DNA of 64,000 nucleotides from CADCTB01 sp963768975. GTDB lineage: Bacteria; Actinomycetota; Acidimicrobiia; Acidimicrobiales; AC-14. Both the position numbers and the translations under genes were made by a program. The stretch is from the NCBI GenBank assembly GCA_963768975.1, contig CAVYKB010000016.1:22307-86306 (forward strand). The letters run 5' to 3'. Below, one piece after another: positions 16,172 through 23,894 of this stretch (positions are counted from its first letter, which is position 1; every line of letters starts with the position of its first letter). The notes below the pieces were generated by a model. That model saw only the letters and a list, made by a program, of their open reading frames with translations, searched no databases and was not told the DNA's origin.

Positions 16172-16401
16172 TGGCCGCGGCCGCGCCGTCGACCGGCAAG
16201 CCGCCGGCGCTGCGGGCGTCGATCGCCTTCGGCATCGTCGGCGGCGTCCTGCTGGCCATCGGCTTCATCTCCGGCGCCCTCGGGGTACTGGTGGCAGCCA
16301 CGATCGCCGGCGTCTCGTCCCTGGTGTGCGCCCTGATCTGGCGGGCTCAGCTCATCGAGGCGTGGCGCAAGGAGCACGGCCGCCCGACGCGGGATTGGTA
16401 G
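16168..16401 (+). CDS. Small membrane protein with two helices, 77 aa
   Basis: The 77-residue protein has two hydrophobic helices (about 17-38 and 40-60: FGIVGGVLLAIGFISGALG and VLVAATIAGVSSLVCALIW) and a charged C-terminus (EAWRKEHGRPTRDW). GTG 16168 overlaps the ftsH stop, and its stop overlaps the folE TTG, so it is part of the operon. No function is known; it might be an FtsH partner, which is inference from position only. Confidence 0.6.
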   Translation: MMAAAAPSTGKPPALRASIAFGIVGGVLLAIGFISGALGVLVAATIAGVSSLVCALIWRAQLIEAWRKEHGRPTRDW

Positions 16402-16964
16402 ACAAGGCCCGCATCGCCCGGGCGGTGCGGGAGATCCTGGAGGCCGTCGGCGAGGATCCCGACCGGGAGGGCCTCCTCCGCACGCCCCAGCGGGTGGCCG
16501 AGATGTACGAAGAGGTCTTCGCCGGCCTGGCCGACGACCCCGCCGACCATCTCGCGGTGACCTTCGCCGCCGACCACGACGAGATGATCATGGTCAAGGA
16601 CATCCCGCTCTATTCGATGTGCGAGCACCATCTGGTCCCGTTCCTCGGCCGGGCGCACGTGGCCTACATCCCCAACGCCAACGGCCGCATCACCGGGCTC
16701 TCCAAGCTGGCCCGCCTGGTGGAGTCCTACGCCCGCCGGCCCCAGGTCCAGGAACGGCTCACGTCGCAGATCGCCGATGAGATCGACGAGAAGCTCGCGC
16801 CGCGGGGCGTCCTGGTCGTCATCGAGGCCGAGCACCTCTGCATGTCCATGCGGGGCGTCCAGAAGCCCGGTGCAACCACCGTCACCTCCGCCGTGCGAGG
16901 TCTCTTCCGGGACAAGGCCGCCACCCGGGCCGAGGCCATGGCGTTCATCCACGGTAAGCGATAG
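16395..16964 (+). CDS. folE: GTP cyclohydrolase I
   Basis: FolE converts GTP to dihydroneopterin triphosphate, the first step of folate synthesis. The 189-residue protein has MCEHHLVPF (zinc Cys and His), GLSKLARLVE and AEHLCMSMRGVQKPG (second zinc Cys), all conserved. The frame is open further upstream, but TTG 16395, which overlaps the previous stop codon, gives the standard VDKARIARAVREILEAVGED start. It opens the folate cluster folE-folP-folB-folK. Confidence 0.93.
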   Translation: MVDKARIARAVREILEAVGEDPDREGLLRTPQRVAEMYEEVFAGLADDPADHLAVTFAADHDEMIMVKDIPLYSMCEHHLVPFLGRAHVAYIPNANGRITGLSKLARLVESYARRPQVQERLTSQIADEIDEKLAPRGVLVVIEAEHLCMSMRGVQKPGATTVTSAVRGLFRDKAATRAEAMAFIHGKR

Positions 16965-16976
16965 CATTCCACTCCG

Positions 16977-17495
16977 ATGAGGCTGGTCGTCGTCGGGGAG
17001 CCCCCGGTCGAGATCACGTCCTTCCTCGCTCGGCGACGCGCCCTCGGCCAAGACCGTCTCGACGAAGTGTGGGAGGGCGAGTACCACGTGGTGCCGGCGC
17101 CCCACTTCTGGCACGGACAGGTCGCCAGCGAGCTCGCTGCGCTCCTGCGCCCGCCGGCCAAGTCGGCCGGCCTCGTCATCACCAGCCAGTTCAACCTCGG
17201 CGTCCACGACGACTACCGGGTTCCCGACGGCGGCTACCATCGGGCTCCACTGTCCGCCGTATGGGTGCCGACCGCCGCCATCGTCGTCGAGGTCGTATCC
17301 CCCGGCGACGAAACGTGGGAGAAGTTCGACTTCTACGCCCGCCGCCACGTCGAGGAGGTCTGCGTCGCCGATCCCCTCGCCCGGCAGGTCAGGTGGTTCA
17401 TCCTCTCCGGCACCGCCTACGAGGAGACTGCGGCCAGCGACCTGCTCGGCATCAGTGCGAAAGACCTCGTCAGCCGTATCGACTGGCCTTCCTGA
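16977..17495 (+). CDS. Uma2 family (DUF820) putative endonuclease
   Basis: Uma2 proteins have a PD-(D/E)xK-like nuclease fold and no settled function; they are very abundant in some lineages. The 172-residue protein shows the family pattern: EVWEGEYHVVPAPHFWHGQV, then DDYRVPDGGYHR (the catalytic Asp region), then IVVEVVSPGDETWEKFDFYA (E-x-x-SPGDE) and VCVADPLARQVRWF. It sits between folE and folP but has no known tie to folate. TAGCAT lies 9 nt before the ATG, so it may have its own promoter. Confidence 0.8.
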   Translation: MRLVVVGEPPVEITSFLARRRALGQDRLDEVWEGEYHVVPAPHFWHGQVASELAALLRPPAKSAGLVITSQFNLGVHDDYRVPDGGYHRAPLSAVWVPTAAIVVEVVSPGDETWEKFDFYARRHVEEVCVADPLARQVRWFILSGTAYEETAASDLLGISAKDLVSRIDWPS

Positions 17496-17499
17496 CCAC

Positions 17500-17505
17500 T
17501 ACTCT
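17500..17505 (+). promoter_or_regulatory. Leaderless -10 element of folP
   Basis: TACTCT lies 8 nt before the GTG at 17514 and favours that start over an in-frame GTG at 17508. Confidence 0.45.
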
Positions 17506-17513
17506 CTGTGCCC

Positions 17514-18284
17514 GTGAGGCCGTTGGTCATGGGTGTGCTGAATGTCACGCCCGATTCATTTTCCGACGGTGGCCGGTGGCTCGACGCCGGCGCAGCGGTC
17601 GAACAGGGCCTGCGGATGGTCGAGGAGGGAGCCGACGTCATCGATGTCGGCGGGGAGAGCACCCGCCCGGGTGCGGCGCCGGTCGACGCCGGCGATGAAC
17701 TGCGCCGGGTCCTGCCCGTCGTGGAAGCCCTCGCCTCTCACACGAGGGTCTCGATCGACACCCGCAAGGCCGAGGTCGCCGAGGCCGCGCTGGCCGCCGG
17801 CGCCACCCTGCTGAACGACGTCTCGGCCACCCTGGCGCCCGTCGCCAGAGCGGCCGGCGCCGGCTGGGTGGCCATGCACATGCGGGGGGAGCCCCGCACC
17901 ATGCAGGAGGATCCCACCTACGGCGATGTGGTGGCCGAGGTGAAGGCGTTCCTGGTGGAACGGGCGGAGCAGGCCGGCGTGGACGAGGTGTGGATCGACC
18001 CCGGCATCGGGTTCGGCAAGACGATGGAGCACAACCTGACCCTGCTCGCCCACCTCGACGAACTCGTGGGAACTGGCTACCCCGTCGTCGTCGGCACCAG
18101 CCGCAAGACCTTCCTCGGCACGCTCACGGGAGGAGCGCCGGCCGGCGATCGGATCGAAGGCTCCGTCGCCACTGCGGCCTGGGCCGTCTCCCGGGGCGCC
18201 CGGATGGTGCGGGTCCACGACGTCGCCGCCACCGTGGCGGCTACGAGACTCCTTGCTGGCCTGGCCAGCGGAGCTGGCGGATGA
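17514..18284 (+). CDS. folP: Dihydropteroate synthase
   Basis: FolP joins p-aminobenzoate to dihydropterin pyrophosphate and is the sulfonamide target. The protein starts VRPLVMGVLNVTPDSFSDGG and carries DVGGESTRPGA, SIDTRKAEVA, WIDPGIGFGK and VGTSRKTFLG, all family motifs. I chose GTG 17514 from the TACTCT box 8 nt upstream; GTG 17508 adds two residues. Its stop overlaps the next ATG (ATGA). Confidence 0.93.
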   Translation: MRPLVMGVLNVTPDSFSDGGRWLDAGAAVEQGLRMVEEGADVIDVGGESTRPGAAPVDAGDELRRVLPVVEALASHTRVSIDTRKAEVAEAALAAGATLLNDVSATLAPVARAAGAGWVAMHMRGEPRTMQEDPTYGDVVAEVKAFLVERAEQAGVDEVWIDPGIGFGKTMEHNLTLLAHLDELVGTGYPVVVGTSRKTFLGTLTGGAPAGDRIEGSVATAAWAVSRGARMVRVHDVAATVAATRLLAGLASGAGG

Positions 18285-18784
18285 AGGGCAAGTGGGCTTC
18301 GGGAATCGCCCCCCGCAACTTCGCCTGGATCATCAAGGACCGCCTGGCCATCAGCGAGCGCCCCGGCGGCTACGCCCGCTCGCACCGGCCCGTCCGCCGG
18401 CAGGAGGAGATCATCTGGATCCGGGAGCAGGGCTTCGCGCGCGTCGTCTCCCTTCTCACTTCGCCCCACAACCTCCACGCCTACGACGAGCTCGGCGTCT
18501 CCTGGGAGCACATCCCGCTGCCGCTCCACGAAGACCCCAAGGTCATGCTCAGCGAGCTGTACCCCAAGCTGGCCGAGTGGATGGCCAAGGAGGACAAGGT
18601 CCTGCTCCACCAGGAGGAACTGAGCGACCGGCTGCTCGGCGTGGTCGCCGGCTACCTCGTGTGGTCGGGCATGGTGCCGTCGTCGGCCCACGCCATCTCC
18701 ATCGTCGAGCAGATCAACTCCCGCCAGATGGGCCCGCCGGGCCGAGAGCTCGTGGCCATCGCGCTCACCATGGAGAGAACCTGA
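18281..18784 (+). CDS. Dual-specificity-phosphatase-like protein lacking the catalytic Cys
   Basis: The 167-residue protein has the layout of a small tyrosine/dual-specificity phosphatase: IIWIREQGFARVVSLLT, a GVSWEHIPLPLHEDPK segment, then the P-loop position. The signature HC-x5-R reads H-Q-EELSD-R, so His and Arg are kept with exact spacing but the nucleophilic Cys is Gln. A helix like that of active enzymes follows (LLGVVAGYLVWSG). It should be catalytically dead and may bind a phospho-ligand or partner. It overlaps folP and folB by 4 nt each. The fold assignment is by pattern. Confidence 0.6.
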   Translation: MKGKWASGIAPRNFAWIIKDRLAISERPGGYARSHRPVRRQEEIIWIREQGFARVVSLLTSPHNLHAYDELGVSWEHIPLPLHEDPKVMLSELYPKLAEWMAKEDKVLLHQEELSDRLLGVVAGYLVWSGMVPSSAHAISIVEQINSRQMGPPGRELVAIALTMERT

Positions 18785-19140
18785 CCGACGTCATCCGCCT
18801 CCAGGGCCTCCGCCTGATGGGCAGCCACGGCGCGCTCCCCGAGGAGCAGGGGCGGGCCCAGCCGTTCGAGCTGGACGTCGACATGACCGTCGACCTGGCC
18901 CTCGCCGGCCGCACCGACGCCCTGATCGACACCGTGCACTACGGCGACGTGTCGGTGGCGGTCGCCCGGGTGGTCACCGGGGAGCAGCACCGCCTGCTGG
19001 AGCGCCTGGCCACCCGCGTCGCCGACGACGTGCTCGCCGTCGACGACCGCATCACCTCGGTCACGGTGACCGTGCGCAAGCTGCGCCCGCCGCTGCCAGT
19101 GGACCTGGCCGCAGCCGGCGTGACCATCACCCGCCCGTGA
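18781..19140 (+). CDS. folB: Dihydroneopterin aldolase
   Basis: FolB cleaves dihydroneopterin to 6-hydroxymethyl-dihydropterin. The protein (119 residues) reads LTDVIRLQGLRLMGSHGALP and continues with an ELDVDMTVDL segment, DTVHYGDVSVAV and the late VTVRKLRPPLPVDLAAAGV. No ATG, GTG or TTG lies near the conserved start; the best candidate is CTG 18781, which overlaps the previous stop (CTGA) and has GGAG 5 nt upstream. Its stop overlaps the folK GTG. Confidence 0.88.
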   Translation: MTDVIRLQGLRLMGSHGALPEEQGRAQPFELDVDMTVDLALAGRTDALIDTVHYGDVSVAVARVVTGEQHRLLERLATRVADDVLAVDDRITSVTVTVRKLRPPLPVDLAAAGVTITRP

Positions 19141-19550
19141 GGGCCTACCTGGGCCTGGGCTCCAACCTGGGCGACCGCCGGGCCCAGCTCCGCCGGGCCG
19201 TCGACGCCCTGCCCGACGTGGTGGCCGTCTCGCCGGTCTATGAGACCGAGCCCGTCGGTGGCCCACCAGGCCAGGAGCCCTACCTGAACCTCGTCGTGGC
19301 CCTGGAAACCGAGCGCTCGCCCCGGGAGCTCCTTCAGCTCGCCCACGACCTGGAGGACGCCGCCGGCCGGGTGCGCAAGGAGCGCCACGGCCCCCGCACG
19401 CTCGATGTCGACGTCCTGCTCGTGGGCCACCTGTGCGTCGACGAGCCCGACCTCGTCGTTCCCCACCCCCGCATGTGGGAGCGGCGGTTCGTCCTGGCCC
19501 CCCTGGCCGACCTGGCCGGCGGCCGTGTGCGTGCGGCCGGCCCGCTCTAA
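19137..19550 (+). CDS. folK: 6-hydroxymethyl-7,8-dihydropterin pyrophosphokinase
   Basis: FolK pyrophosphorylates hydroxymethyl-dihydropterin to make the FolP substrate. The 137-residue protein has AYLGLGSNLGDR, the SPVYETEPVGGPPGQEPYLN segment and the signature RHGPRTLDVDVLL, ending after HPRMWERRFVLAPLADL. GTG 19137 overlaps the folB stop. It closes the folate cluster. Confidence 0.93.
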   Translation: MRAYLGLGSNLGDRRAQLRRAVDALPDVVAVSPVYETEPVGGPPGQEPYLNLVVALETERSPRELLQLAHDLEDAAGRVRKERHGPRTLDVDVLLVGHLCVDEPDLVVPHPRMWERRFVLAPLADLAGGRVRAAGPL

Positions 19551-19553
19551 CCT
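19548..19553 (+). promoter_or_regulatory. Leaderless -10 element of the sensor kinase gene
   Basis: TAACCT, at the folK stop codon, lies 7 nt before the GTG at 19561. Confidence 0.45.
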
Positions 19554-19560
19554 CGGGCCC

Positions 19561-20757
19561 GTGGACGAGCTCCGGGCGGCGCTGCCCTTCCGTAACCTCG
19601 ACGACAAGCAGCTCAACCGCCTCGCCGTGCTGGGCGGCTACCGCGCGGCGGCCGCCGGCGAGGTCGTGTGCCGCCCGGGGGAGCCCTCCGACGGGCTGTA
19701 CGTCGTGCTCAGCGGTCGGGTCACCATCAGCCGGCGGGGTGAGCAGGGCCAGCTCGTCGGCCTGGGGGAGCGGGGCCCCGGCGGCTCCTTCGGCGAGCCC
19801 AGCCTGCTCGACGCCGCGCCCCGCTCGGCGCTGGTCACCGCGGTCGAGAACACCCGCTTCTTCACCCTGAGCCGGCGGGAGTTCCTGGCCTACATGCGGG
19901 CCATGCCCGAGGCCATGCCCGGCCTCCTCGCCGGCATCGGTGCCGAGCTGCGCCGCACCCAGGAGCGGTTGTTCCGGGAGACAGTGCGCGAGCACGACCT
20001 CCAGGTCCAGCTCCACGCCGGCCGGTATCGCATGCTGGCCCAGCTGGTGGCCGGCGTGGCCCACGAGATCAACACCCCGCTGGGCATCATCAACCTGGCA
20101 TCGACCGCCCTGACCGAGGATCTGGCCGCTCTCATCTGCATGGCCGGCGGGCCTATCACCGGTCCCCTGGAGGACGTGCTCGAGGCCGCCACGCTCATCT
20201 CCAACAACCTGGAGAGGGCCACCCGTCTGGTCGACCGGTTCAAGAGCCTCTCGACCAGCCAAGCCATCGCCCGGGTGGAGGAGGTCGACCTGACCGCGGT
20301 CGTCGACGACGTCCTCGCCCTCTACGCCCCCAAGGCCCGGGCCGCCCACCTCACCATCGACGTCCTCGACGACCGGAAGAATCCCGACGTCCCATGGATC
20401 GGCAACCCCGGGTCCCTTGTCGAGGCACTGCTCAACCTGCTCCAGAACGTGGAGCGCTACGCCTACCCCGGCCAAGCCGGTGGCCGGGTGGAGATCGTAC
20501 TGGCCGGCGACGACAACAATCTCGACGTCACCGTGCGCGACTTCGGCCGGGGCATCTCGGAGAACAACCTGGAGAAGGTGTGGGAGCCCTTCTACACGAC
20601 GGGCCGCTCGTTGGGCGGCACCGGCCTCGGCTTGGCCGTGGTGAATAACCTGGTCACCGACGGCATGCACGGGACGGCGGAGATCGAGTCCGAGCTCGGC
20701 GAAGGCACCGCCGTGCACCTCCACTTCCCCCGCACGCCCGAGGAGGCGCAGCAGTGA
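19561..20757 (+). CDS. Sensor histidine kinase with N-terminal cyclic-nucleotide-binding domain
   Basis: The 398-residue protein starts with a cNMP-binding/CRP-like domain (about 1-125: GEVVCRPGEPSDGLYVVLSG, then GGSFGEPSLLDAAPRSALV). A helical linker leads to a histidine kinase core with H-box VAGVAHEINTPLGIINLA (phospho-His), N-box LLNLLQNVERYA, and G boxes DFGRGIS and GGTGLGLAVVNNL. No membrane segment is visible, so it is probably cytosolic and senses a nucleotide or redox-type ligand. Its stop overlaps the response regulator start. Confidence 0.85.
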   Translation: MDELRAALPFRNLDDKQLNRLAVLGGYRAAAAGEVVCRPGEPSDGLYVVLSGRVTISRRGEQGQLVGLGERGPGGSFGEPSLLDAAPRSALVTAVENTRFFTLSRREFLAYMRAMPEAMPGLLAGIGAELRRTQERLFRETVREHDLQVQLHAGRYRMLAQLVAGVAHEINTPLGIINLASTALTEDLAALICMAGGPITGPLEDVLEAATLISNNLERATRLVDRFKSLSTSQAIARVEEVDLTAVVDDVLALYAPKARAAHLTIDVLDDRKNPDVPWIGNPGSLVEALLNLLQNVERYAYPGQAGGRVEIVLAGDDNNLDVTVRDFGRGISENNLEKVWEPFYTTGRSLGGTGLGLAVVNNLVTDGMHGTAEIESELGEGTAVHLHFPRTPEEAQQ

Positions 20758-21662
20758 CCGTCGAGCCCATACGCGTCCTCGTCGCCGACGACGAGCCCGA
20801 CGTCCTCGCCGTCACCCGCCTCAGCCTGCGGGGCATGCGCCACGGCGGCCGGCCGGTCCAGCTCATCCCGGTCACCAGCGGCGCCGGCACCGTCTCCGCC
20901 ATGCGGGCCGACCCCGGCATCGCCGTGATCCTCCTCGACGTGGTCATGGAGACCGACAGCGCCGGCCTCGAGGCCTGTCGGGCCATCCGCGAGGAGCTGG
21001 GCAACCGCTACGTCCGCATCCTGCTGCGGACGGGCCAGCCCGGCGCCGCCCCCGAGCGGGCCACCATCGACGACTACGACATCGACGGCTACCTGCCCAA
21101 GGCCGAACTCACGACCAACCGCCTGTACGCCGCGGTGCGCACCGCCCTCAAAGCCTTCGAGGAGCTGGTCGACCTCGACCGCCACCGCCGCGCCCTGCTT
21201 CTGCTGAACGAGACGGCCGCCTCCCTGCACCCCTACGAACCCCTCCGGCTGATGCTCGAGCGGGTCCTCGGCGCCATCGCCGCCCTCGTTCCCACGCCGC
21301 TGGCCGTCGTTGGGGTGGAGCTCCAGCGGCCGGGCGGCGAGCCGCTCCGCACCGTGGTGCACCTGTCGACGTCGAGCGACGGCCCGCCGCCGGCCGAAGC
21401 GGCGGCCGCCGCGGCTGAGCAGATCCACGTGTACCTGGACGACCAGGTCGAGCCGGAGGCCGGCGCCGCCGCCGGCGGCTACGTCGTACCCTTCATCTTG
21501 CACGAGGGCCTGGGCAGCGGGTGGCTGTTCGCCGCCGGCGTGGTACCCGACGCCCTGGCCCGCTCCACCCTGCCCCTCCTCGCCGCCCACGCCGCCAACG
21601 CCGTCTACTCGGCCGCCTTCCGGGTCGACGCCCCGGTCACCCGGCCCACCATCCGCGGGTAG
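20754..21662 (+). CDS. Response regulator with DUF3369-like output domain
   Basis: The 302-residue protein has an N-terminal receiver domain (VLVADDEPDVL acidic pair; VILLDVVM with the phospho-Asp; RTGQPGAAPE; YLPKAEL with the conserved Lys). The C-terminal part (about 140-295) resembles DUF3369, a GAF-like domain found in response regulators without DNA-binding output. It overlaps the kinase gene by 4 nt, so the two form a pair. The output is unknown. Confidence 0.8.
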   Translation: MTVEPIRVLVADDEPDVLAVTRLSLRGMRHGGRPVQLIPVTSGAGTVSAMRADPGIAVILLDVVMETDSAGLEACRAIREELGNRYVRILLRTGQPGAAPERATIDDYDIDGYLPKAELTTNRLYAAVRTALKAFEELVDLDRHRRALLLLNETAASLHPYEPLRLMLERVLGAIAALVPTPLAVVGVELQRPGGEPLRTVVHLSTSSDGPPPAEAAAAAAEQIHVYLDDQVEPEAGAAAGGYVVPFILHEGLGSGWLFAAGVVPDALARSTLPLLAAHAANAVYSAAFRVDAPVTRPTIRG

Positions 21663-21764
21663 CGCCGAGAACCCGAAGCTCCACCCTGCCGCTCAATCAA
21701 CGTGGCGGGGACCCCGAAAGCAGGACGAGCGAGACCGGTTCCCTGGTGACGACGGCGTCGCCGA
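21663..21764. other. Gap between convergent genes
   Basis: This is a 100-bp space between the response regulator (plus) and the winged-helix regulator (minus). I see no strong hairpin or other element in it. Confidence 0.4.
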
Positions 21765-22127
21765 CTACATAGCCAGCGGCTGGATGGACTCGCTGGGTGT
21801 CGATGCCACGTCATCCTTGGCCGCTGGCGCGACGGCGTCGGGGCTCGACTCGTTTCGGCGAAGGAACGGCCTCAGGAGCTCGCCCACGTGAGCGCCGGCT
21901 TCGAGAGGGTGCCGCAACGGCAGCTCGGCGTGCACTTCATAGAAGCTCTGTCGGCCGAGCCGATGGCGGGTCAGATAACCGGCGTCGACAAGATCGGAGA
22001 CGATGCTGTGGGTCGCCCGCTCGGTGATGCCCACGGATGCCGCGATGCGCGCAAGTCGGTTGTCGGACCCACGGGCAACGCACAACAGGACATGTGCATG
22101 GTTGGTGAGGAACGTCCACTCCGCCAC
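21765..22127 (-). CDS. Winged-helix (MarR-like) transcriptional regulator
   Basis: The 120-residue protein starts with WTFLTNHAHVLLCVARGSDN and has a clear helix-turn-helix (RLARIAASVGITERATHSIV) and wing (AGYLTRHRLGRQSFYEV). It matches a common actinobacterial winged-helix family without an assigned ligand. It starts at GTG 22127 with TACGAT 6 nt upstream (forward 22134-22139). It is divergent from the secreted GH5 gene, and a 15-bp palindrome lies between them, so it probably controls that gene. Confidence 0.75.
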   Translation of the reverse strand: MAEWTFLTNHAHVLLCVARGSDNRLARIAASVGITERATHSIVSDLVDAGYLTRHRLGRQSFYEVHAELPLRHPLEAGAHVGELLRPFLRRNESSPDAVAPAAKDDVASTPSESIQPLAM

Positions 22128-22133
22128 AGGGCC

Positions 22134-22139
22134 ATCGTA
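22134..22139 (-). promoter_or_regulatory. Leaderless -10 element of the winged-helix regulator
   Basis: On the minus strand TACGAT lies 6 nt before the GTG start at 22127. Confidence 0.45.
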
Positions 22140-22157
22140 GTACTCGTTACAGCGAAT

Positions 22158-22196
22158 TCAAGAACATCTTGACATGAAACGAGATTCAGGTAAGTT
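22158..22196 (+). promoter_or_regulatory. GH5 promoter with overlapping palindromic operator
   Basis: TTGACA (22169-22174) and TAAGTT (22191-22196) are separated by 16 bp and point to the GH5 gene. The palindrome TCAAG-AACAT-CTTGA (22158-22172) overlaps the -35, an ideal repressor site for the divergent regulator. Confidence 0.55.
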
Positions 22197-22225
22197 CGTT
22201 CCGTCGACTCCGGCGAAGGAACGTG

Positions 22226-23752
22226 ATGAACAGCGAGCGGGGAAAGCGTCGGAGGAGCGGCCGGAACACGGGGTGGCGGCACCGCCTGGCCGCCGTCACT
22301 GCGACCGCAGCCGTGGGCGCAGGGTTGGTCCTGACGACAACGGCGCCCGCGGTGGCTACCACCGACAGCGCCGACGCCCTGCAGGCGCGGGTGCGGGCCG
22401 AGCTGGGCGTGTTCACCGGTTGGCTTCAGGCCAACGGCGTGCAGGGCTACATCGGTGAGGTGGGCTGGTCCAACGACGCCGACGCCGCCTCCTGGAACGC
22501 CCTCGCAACCAAGTGGTACGCCGATGCCGCCGCCGCCGGGCTGTGGACGACGGCGTGGTCGGGCGGTGAGTGGTGGGGCTGCGGCTACAAGCTGTCCGTC
22601 TATGCGTGGTCCACGTGCTCGACCATGGACGGCAGCCTCAGCGTGGCCCGCCCCCAGGCCTCGGTGATCGAGGCCCAGGCCGGCGCCGATCGCCGAGGCC
22701 TGAACATGAGCGGCGGCGACTTCGGCACCCCCGGGCCGCTGGAGGTCACCTCGAGCTTCTCCAACGCCAACCCCGGCGTTTACAACTCGGCCTATCACTT
22801 CGACACCCAGCAGTCCTTCAACTACGTCGCCTCTCGAGGCATCAGCCTCGTGCGGCTACCCGTCCGCTGGGAGCGAGTGCAGCCCAGCCTCGGTGGTGCC
22901 CTCGACCCCGCCGAGGTCCAGCGCATCTCCGACGCCGTGGCCCGAGCCAGCGCCGCCGGCATGCGGGTGATCCTCGACATCCACAACTACGGCGCCTACT
23001 GGTTGTCCAATGGCAGCCAGGGCGTGCGCCGGCCCATCGGCTCGGCCGAGGTCACCGTGGCCCACTTCGCCTCCCTGTGGGCGAACCTGAGCACCGCCTT
23101 CAAGGCCAACGCCGGCGTGGCTGGCTACGGCCTTATGAACGAGCCGGTGGGCATGGCCGGGCCGGTGGCGTGGGAGCAGGCATCGCGGGCCGCGGTCACC
23201 GCCATCCGGGACAACGCCGACCCCAAGGTCGTCCTGGTGCCCGGCTACAACTGGTCCGGCGCCCAGCAGTGGACCAGCCAGCACCCCAGTGCGTGGATCA
23301 CCGATGCCAACGTCCGGTACGAGGCCCACCACTACTTCGACAGGGACAACTCCGGCGCCTACTTGAACAGCTACGCGGCCGAGGTGGCCGACGCCGAGGC
23401 CCGCGGTTACGCCGCGTCCCCACCGACGTCGACGAAGCCCGCAATCGCCGGCTCTGCGTGGTACGCAAACGGTACCAACACCGCTTCAGGTCCGGCAGGC
23501 GCAGCCGTGCAGGCCTATGCCGTCAAGGCCGTACAGAATGTTCCCTTCAGGCTCGTGCTGGCCACTGCCGGGTGCACGAATACCGTCGCGGCACTGAATC
23601 AGACAACGCTCTATGCCGGACCGTCGGGACTGATCGGCAAGGTCCGGGGGGTGATTCCCCTCGGGACATCGCCCGGCTCCTACGTCGTGTGCTTCCGGAG
23701 CCTCAGCGGACCGCCGACGGCCACGGGCGGCCTCACCTTCACCGTGACCTAG
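22226..23752 (+). CDS. Secreted GH5 family glycoside hydrolase (cellulase-like), motif order permuted
   Basis: The protein (508 residues from ATG 22226, with GAAGGA upstream) begins with a basic signal peptide that is probably cleaved after APAVA (about residue 45). The motif GYIGEVGWS (E about 78) and TTAWSGGEWWG look like the C-terminal GH5 nucleophile strand and following helix. After that comes the usual GH5 N-terminal start RRGLNMSGGDFG, then LDIHNYGAYW, the acid/base motif YGLMNEPV (E about 306) and YEAHHYFDRDNSG. No second nucleophile motif follows, so the barrel seems circularly permuted. The last 100 residues are an unknown beta-rich, two-Cys domain. The likely substrate is a beta-glucan, by family. 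Confidence 0.82.
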   Translation: MNSERGKRRRSGRNTGWRHRLAAVTATAAVGAGLVLTTTAPAVATTDSADALQARVRAELGVFTGWLQANGVQGYIGEVGWSNDADAASWNALATKWYADAAAAGLWTTAWSGGEWWGCGYKLSVYAWSTCSTMDGSLSVARPQASVIEAQAGADRRGLNMSGGDFGTPGPLEVTSSFSNANPGVYNSAYHFDTQQSFNYVASRGISLVRLPVRWERVQPSLGGALDPAEVQRISDAVARASAAGMRVILDIHNYGAYWLSNGSQGVRRPIGSAEVTVAHFASLWANLSTAFKANAGVAGYGLMNEPVGMAGPVAWEQASRAAVTAIRDNADPKVVLVPGYNWSGAQQWTSQHPSAWITDANVRYEAHHYFDRDNSGAYLNSYAAEVADAEARGYAASPPTSTKPAIAGSAWYANGTNTASGPAGAAVQAYAVKAVQNVPFRLVLATAGCTNTVAALNQTTLYAGPSGLIGKVRGVIPLGTSPGSYVVCFRSLSGPPTATGGLTFTVT

Positions 23753-23894
23753 GAGGGCGTGCGACCCACGTTCGCGTGACGTCGATCGAAAATCCCCACC
23801 CGAATGAGAATGCCGTCAGGGGAGGGCCGCTGTAGGCTGAGCGCCGTCGAACGGCACCCCCACCGGGGGCCGGAACGAGTGGAGGTCAGGTCAC
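23753..23894 (+). promoter_or_regulatory. panC leader and promoter region
   Basis: This 142-bp gap holds a TAGGCT box at about 23836-23841 that could be the -10 for the panC operon. A CCCCC-ACC-GGGGG hairpin follows at about 23860-23872, and GGAGGTCAGGTCAC sits just before the ATG. No riboswitch class is recognised. Confidence 0.4.

Noticed and set aside
18652..20724. A 690-residue open frame on the minus strand
   Set aside because: It lies opposite folB, folK and the sensor kinase, which have clear domains; it has none.
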